This document shows positions 22,341-23,226 of a stretch of DNA of 23,226 nucleotides, in pieces. The stretch's first letter is position 1. Each line of letters opens with the position of its first letter. This DNA comes from JBBTWG01 sp038062935 (GTDB lineage: Bacteria; Patescibacteriota; Gracilibacteria; UBA1369; UBA12463), in assembly GCA_038062935.1 (NCBI GenBank), contig JBBTWG010000053.1, positions 1-23,226 on the forward strand. Reading direction: 5' to 3'. Position numbers and translations under genes: made by a program. Under the pieces are notes generated by a model. That model searched no databases. It saw only the letters and a list, made by a program, of their open reading frames with translations, and had not been told where the DNA came from.

Positions 22341-23226
22341 ATGAAAGTCATTTGCGAACAGAAAGATTTTTTAGAAGCCCTGAATATCGTTGGTAGAGCT
22401 GTAACTCCCAATACGACACTTCCGGTTTTGAATAATATTCTCGTGAAAGCGGAGGGGAAAAATTTGTTTTTTTCTGCAACGAATCTTGAGATTGCGATTC
22501 GGTATTTTATTCCTTGTGAAGTGAGAAATGAGGGGTCTATCACTGTTCCTGCAAAACTTCTTATGAGTTACATCTCACTTCTTCCTGATGGAAAGTTGGA
22601 GGTTTCTACCGAGGAGGGTCTTCAGTTTGCGGTGAAGTCGAAAAATTCTCAAACGAAAATGAAAGGTGTTCATGCTGATGAATTTCCTGTGATTCCTGAG
22701 GTTGAAAAGGGGTCTTTATTTAAAATTCCTGTGAAACAATTACAAGTTGCTGTTGATCAAGTTGCTTTTGCAGCGTCTCAGAATCCTTCAAGACCTGTTT
22801 TAGCGGGAGTTTTATTTGTGACCGAAAAGGACGTTTTGAGATTTGTTTCTACGGACAGTTATCGTCTTGCAGAGCGAAAAATTCATCTTCCGGCTCCTGT
22901 AGAAACTGCTATTTCTTGCATCGTTCCTGCGAGGACGACTTCTGAGCTCGGGAAGCTGGTTTCAAAAGTGAATGTGGAATTTGTTGAAACTCGGATGAGT
23001 AAGAATCAGGTTTTATTTAAAATTGGCGATATTGAGCTTATTTCTCGGCTTATTGAAGGGAAATTTCCTGATTATGAGCGTATTATTCCAAAGGCGAGTA
23101 AAACAAAAGTGGAAGTTTCGAATACTGATCTTTCACAAGTTGTGAAACGTGTAAGCCTTTTTGCTCGCGAAAATAATAATAGTATTAAAATTTCTGTGAC
23201 GAATGATGGGAAAATGAATGTTTCTA
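22341..23226 (+). CDS. dnaN: DNA polymerase III beta subunit (sliding clamp), 5' part
   Basis: The reading frame is open to the window end, giving the first 295 residues of a protein normally of about 365-380. It begins MKVICEQKDFLEALNIVGRA and contains TLPVLNNILVKAEG, FSATNLEIAIRY, VPAKLLMSYISLLP, EFPVIP, NPSRPVLAGVLF, FVSTDSYRLAERK and LIEGKFPDYERIIP. These are characteristic of the first and second clamp domains and the start of the third. The clamp encircles DNA and holds polymerase III; the delta'-like loader subunit is at 15.4 kb. It lies immediately downstream of the candidate oriC and is transcribed away from it, as is usual for dnaN. Confidence 0.98.
   Translation, partial: MKVICEQKDFLEALNIVGRAVTPNTTLPVLNNILVKAEGKNLFFSATNLEIAIRYFIPCEVRNEGSITVPAKLLMSYISLLPDGKLEVSTEEGLQFAVKSKNSQTKMKGVHADEFPVIPEVEKGSLFKIPVKQLQVAVDQVAFAASQNPSRPVLAGVLFVTEKDVLRFVSTDSYRLAERKIHLPAPVETAISCIVPARTTSELGKLVSKVNVEFVETRMSKNQVLFKIGDIELISRLIEGKFPDYERIIPKASKTKVEVSNTDLSQVVKRVSLFARENNNSIKISVTNDGKMNVS

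Overview
The window looks like a compact, moderate-GC bacterial genome, most likely a member of the Candidate Phyla Radiation (Patescibacteria), perhaps Peregrinibacteria-like. That placement is an inference from several traits: a Mur ligase lacking its N-terminal domain, a YoaR/VanW protein, a YtxH protein, RNase Y, very short or overlapping gene junctions, and almost no Shine-Dalgarno sequences. TGA is used as a stop codon, so the code is not the Gracilibacteria/Absconditabacteria one. For such a lineage the gene set is fairly rich: MEP isoprenoid enzymes, de novo PLP synthesis, and cobalamin- and queuosine-related genes.

Layout. 1-1.9 kb: the tail of a cobalamin adenosyltransferase gene converges on a cupredoxin lipoprotein-queG operon across an array of 7-bp repeats. 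1.9-8.9 kb (+ strand): a BCP-type peroxiredoxin, a small proline-rich protein, a eukaryote-like CarB, PdxS-PdxT (PLP synthase), FolE and RecR. 8.8-12.8 kb (- strand): an MEP operon ispG-dxr-ispDF-ispE, whose junctions and some coding ends are built from 7-bp repeat arrays. 12.9-17.1 kb (+ strand): a translation cluster infC-rpmI-rplT (consensus promoter, infC apparently starting at AUC), followed by a MurF-type ligase, a DNA polymerase III delta'-like clamp-loader subunit and a membrane-anchored TPR protein. 17.1-22.0 kb (- strand): cysteine desulfurase, RNase Y, YtxH and VanW. 22.0-22.34 kb: a gene-free AT-rich region with clustered DnaA boxes and DnaA-trio-like triplets, a good oriC candidate, followed by the 5' part of dnaN.

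How the genes connect. QueG needs cobalamin and two 4Fe-4S clusters; the adenosyltransferase and the cysteine desulfurase supply related cofactor chemistry. FolE can feed both folate and queuosine. PdxST makes the PLP needed by the desulfurase. The MEP operon covers five of the seven MEP steps; dxs and ispH are not in the window. carA is also absent.

The most unusual structures are six short arrays of two 7-bp repeat families, all in the same orientation, at gene borders. They supply stop codons, the Dxr N-terminus and an internal part of IspE. Dxr and IspE both appear C-terminally shortened where these arrays lie. Other points of interest are the oriC candidate, the AUC start of infC, pyrimidine-rich SD-less start contexts, two divergent promoters sharing one -35 region, and a CuA-like lipoprotein.
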